Source: Thermoplasmata archaeon (GTDB lineage Archaea > Thermoplasmatota > Thermoplasmata > Lutacidiplasmatales > UBA184). From it: 5,104 nt of DNA. The stretch is taken from contig JABEUK010000085.1 in assembly GCA_013044425.1 (NCBI GenBank), positions 1 to 5,104 on the forward strand, written 5' to 3'. Of the stretch, positions 5,021 to 5,104 are shown piece after piece. A model generated the notes under the pieces. It saw only the letters and a list, made by a program, of their open reading frames with translations, did no database searches and was not told the origin of the DNA. Within the stretch, counting starts at the first letter, position 1. Every line of letters starts with the position of its first letter. The position numbers were made by a program, and so were the translations under genes.

Positions 5021-5104
5021 CGGGGCCGGCAGCGCGACGCGCTTCTCGACGAAGTAGTGGACGCTCGAGGTGCCGGGCGTGAACCGGAAGCTGTGGGGCA
5101 CGTG
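5012..5104 (-). CDS. C-terminal end of an unidentified gene running in from the right edge
   Basis: On the minus strand, 30 codons are open from the window edge to TAA at 5012-5014. The peptide contains 'HSFRFTPGTSSVHYFVEKR' and ends in 'LPAPRP'. It looks coding because it alternates hydrophobic and polar residues as a beta-strand would, has a natural Pro-rich tail, and stops 9 nt from the convergent VOC gene with a hairpin between them. I do not recognise the family, and 30 residues are too few to assign a function. It is also possible that the frame is open by chance, since GC-rich DNA has few stops. Confidence 0.5.
   Translation of the reverse strand, partial: HVPHSFRFTPGTSSVHYFVEKRVALPAPRP

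Overview
The window is about two-thirds G+C and densely coding. It most likely comes from an archaeon, and I infer a GC-rich, acid-loving member of the Thermoplasmata. The evidence is the central gene. It encodes a very large secreted protein with about 30 N-glycosylation sequons, two domains of acid-protease type (an S53 sedolisin domain and a region resembling thermopsin), C-terminal repeats of the 'F..tGLp.Gt.W.v' kind found in Thermoplasmata and Sulfolobales surface proteins, and a C-terminal membrane anchor. Its start codon has no Shine-Dalgarno sequence but has a TATA-like box about 30 nt upstream, which fits a leaderless archaeal transcript. The taxonomic call is an inference; no rRNA or marker gene is present.

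Layout. (1) Bases 3-749, + strand: the 3' two-thirds of an acyl-CoA dehydrogenase gene. Its catalytic glutamate appears to sit at the isovaleryl-CoA/long-chain dehydrogenase position rather than the usual one. (2) Bases 750-804: a short gap with a 10-bp perfect hairpin around the acyl-CoA dehydrogenase stop codon and a TATA-like box. (3) Bases 805-4485, + strand: one 1226-residue gene, the main item of interest. Its order is signal peptide, S53 propeptide, S53 catalytic domain with the full catalytic set, thermopsin-like domain, three beta-sandwich-like repeats, transmembrane helix, and short basic tail. (4) Bases 4486-4585: a 100-nt gap with a small direct repeat and a possible promoter. (5) Bases 4586-5002, + strand: a complete small VOC-superfamily (glyoxalase/dioxygenase fold) protein. 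(6) Bases 5012-5104, - strand: the last 30 codons of a gene that runs in from the right edge and ends tail-to-tail with the VOC gene, with a 6-bp hairpin at the junction.

The genes do not form an obvious pathway. The protease should degrade proteins outside the cell at low pH, anchored to the membrane surface. The acyl-CoA dehydrogenase is a cytoplasmic enzyme of acyl-CoA or branched-chain amino acid breakdown. The VOC protein is a small cytoplasmic metalloenzyme of unknown substrate. Peptide uptake and amino acid catabolism could link the first two, but the sequence does not prove it. I saw no RNA genes, insertion sequences, CRISPR arrays or phage genes.
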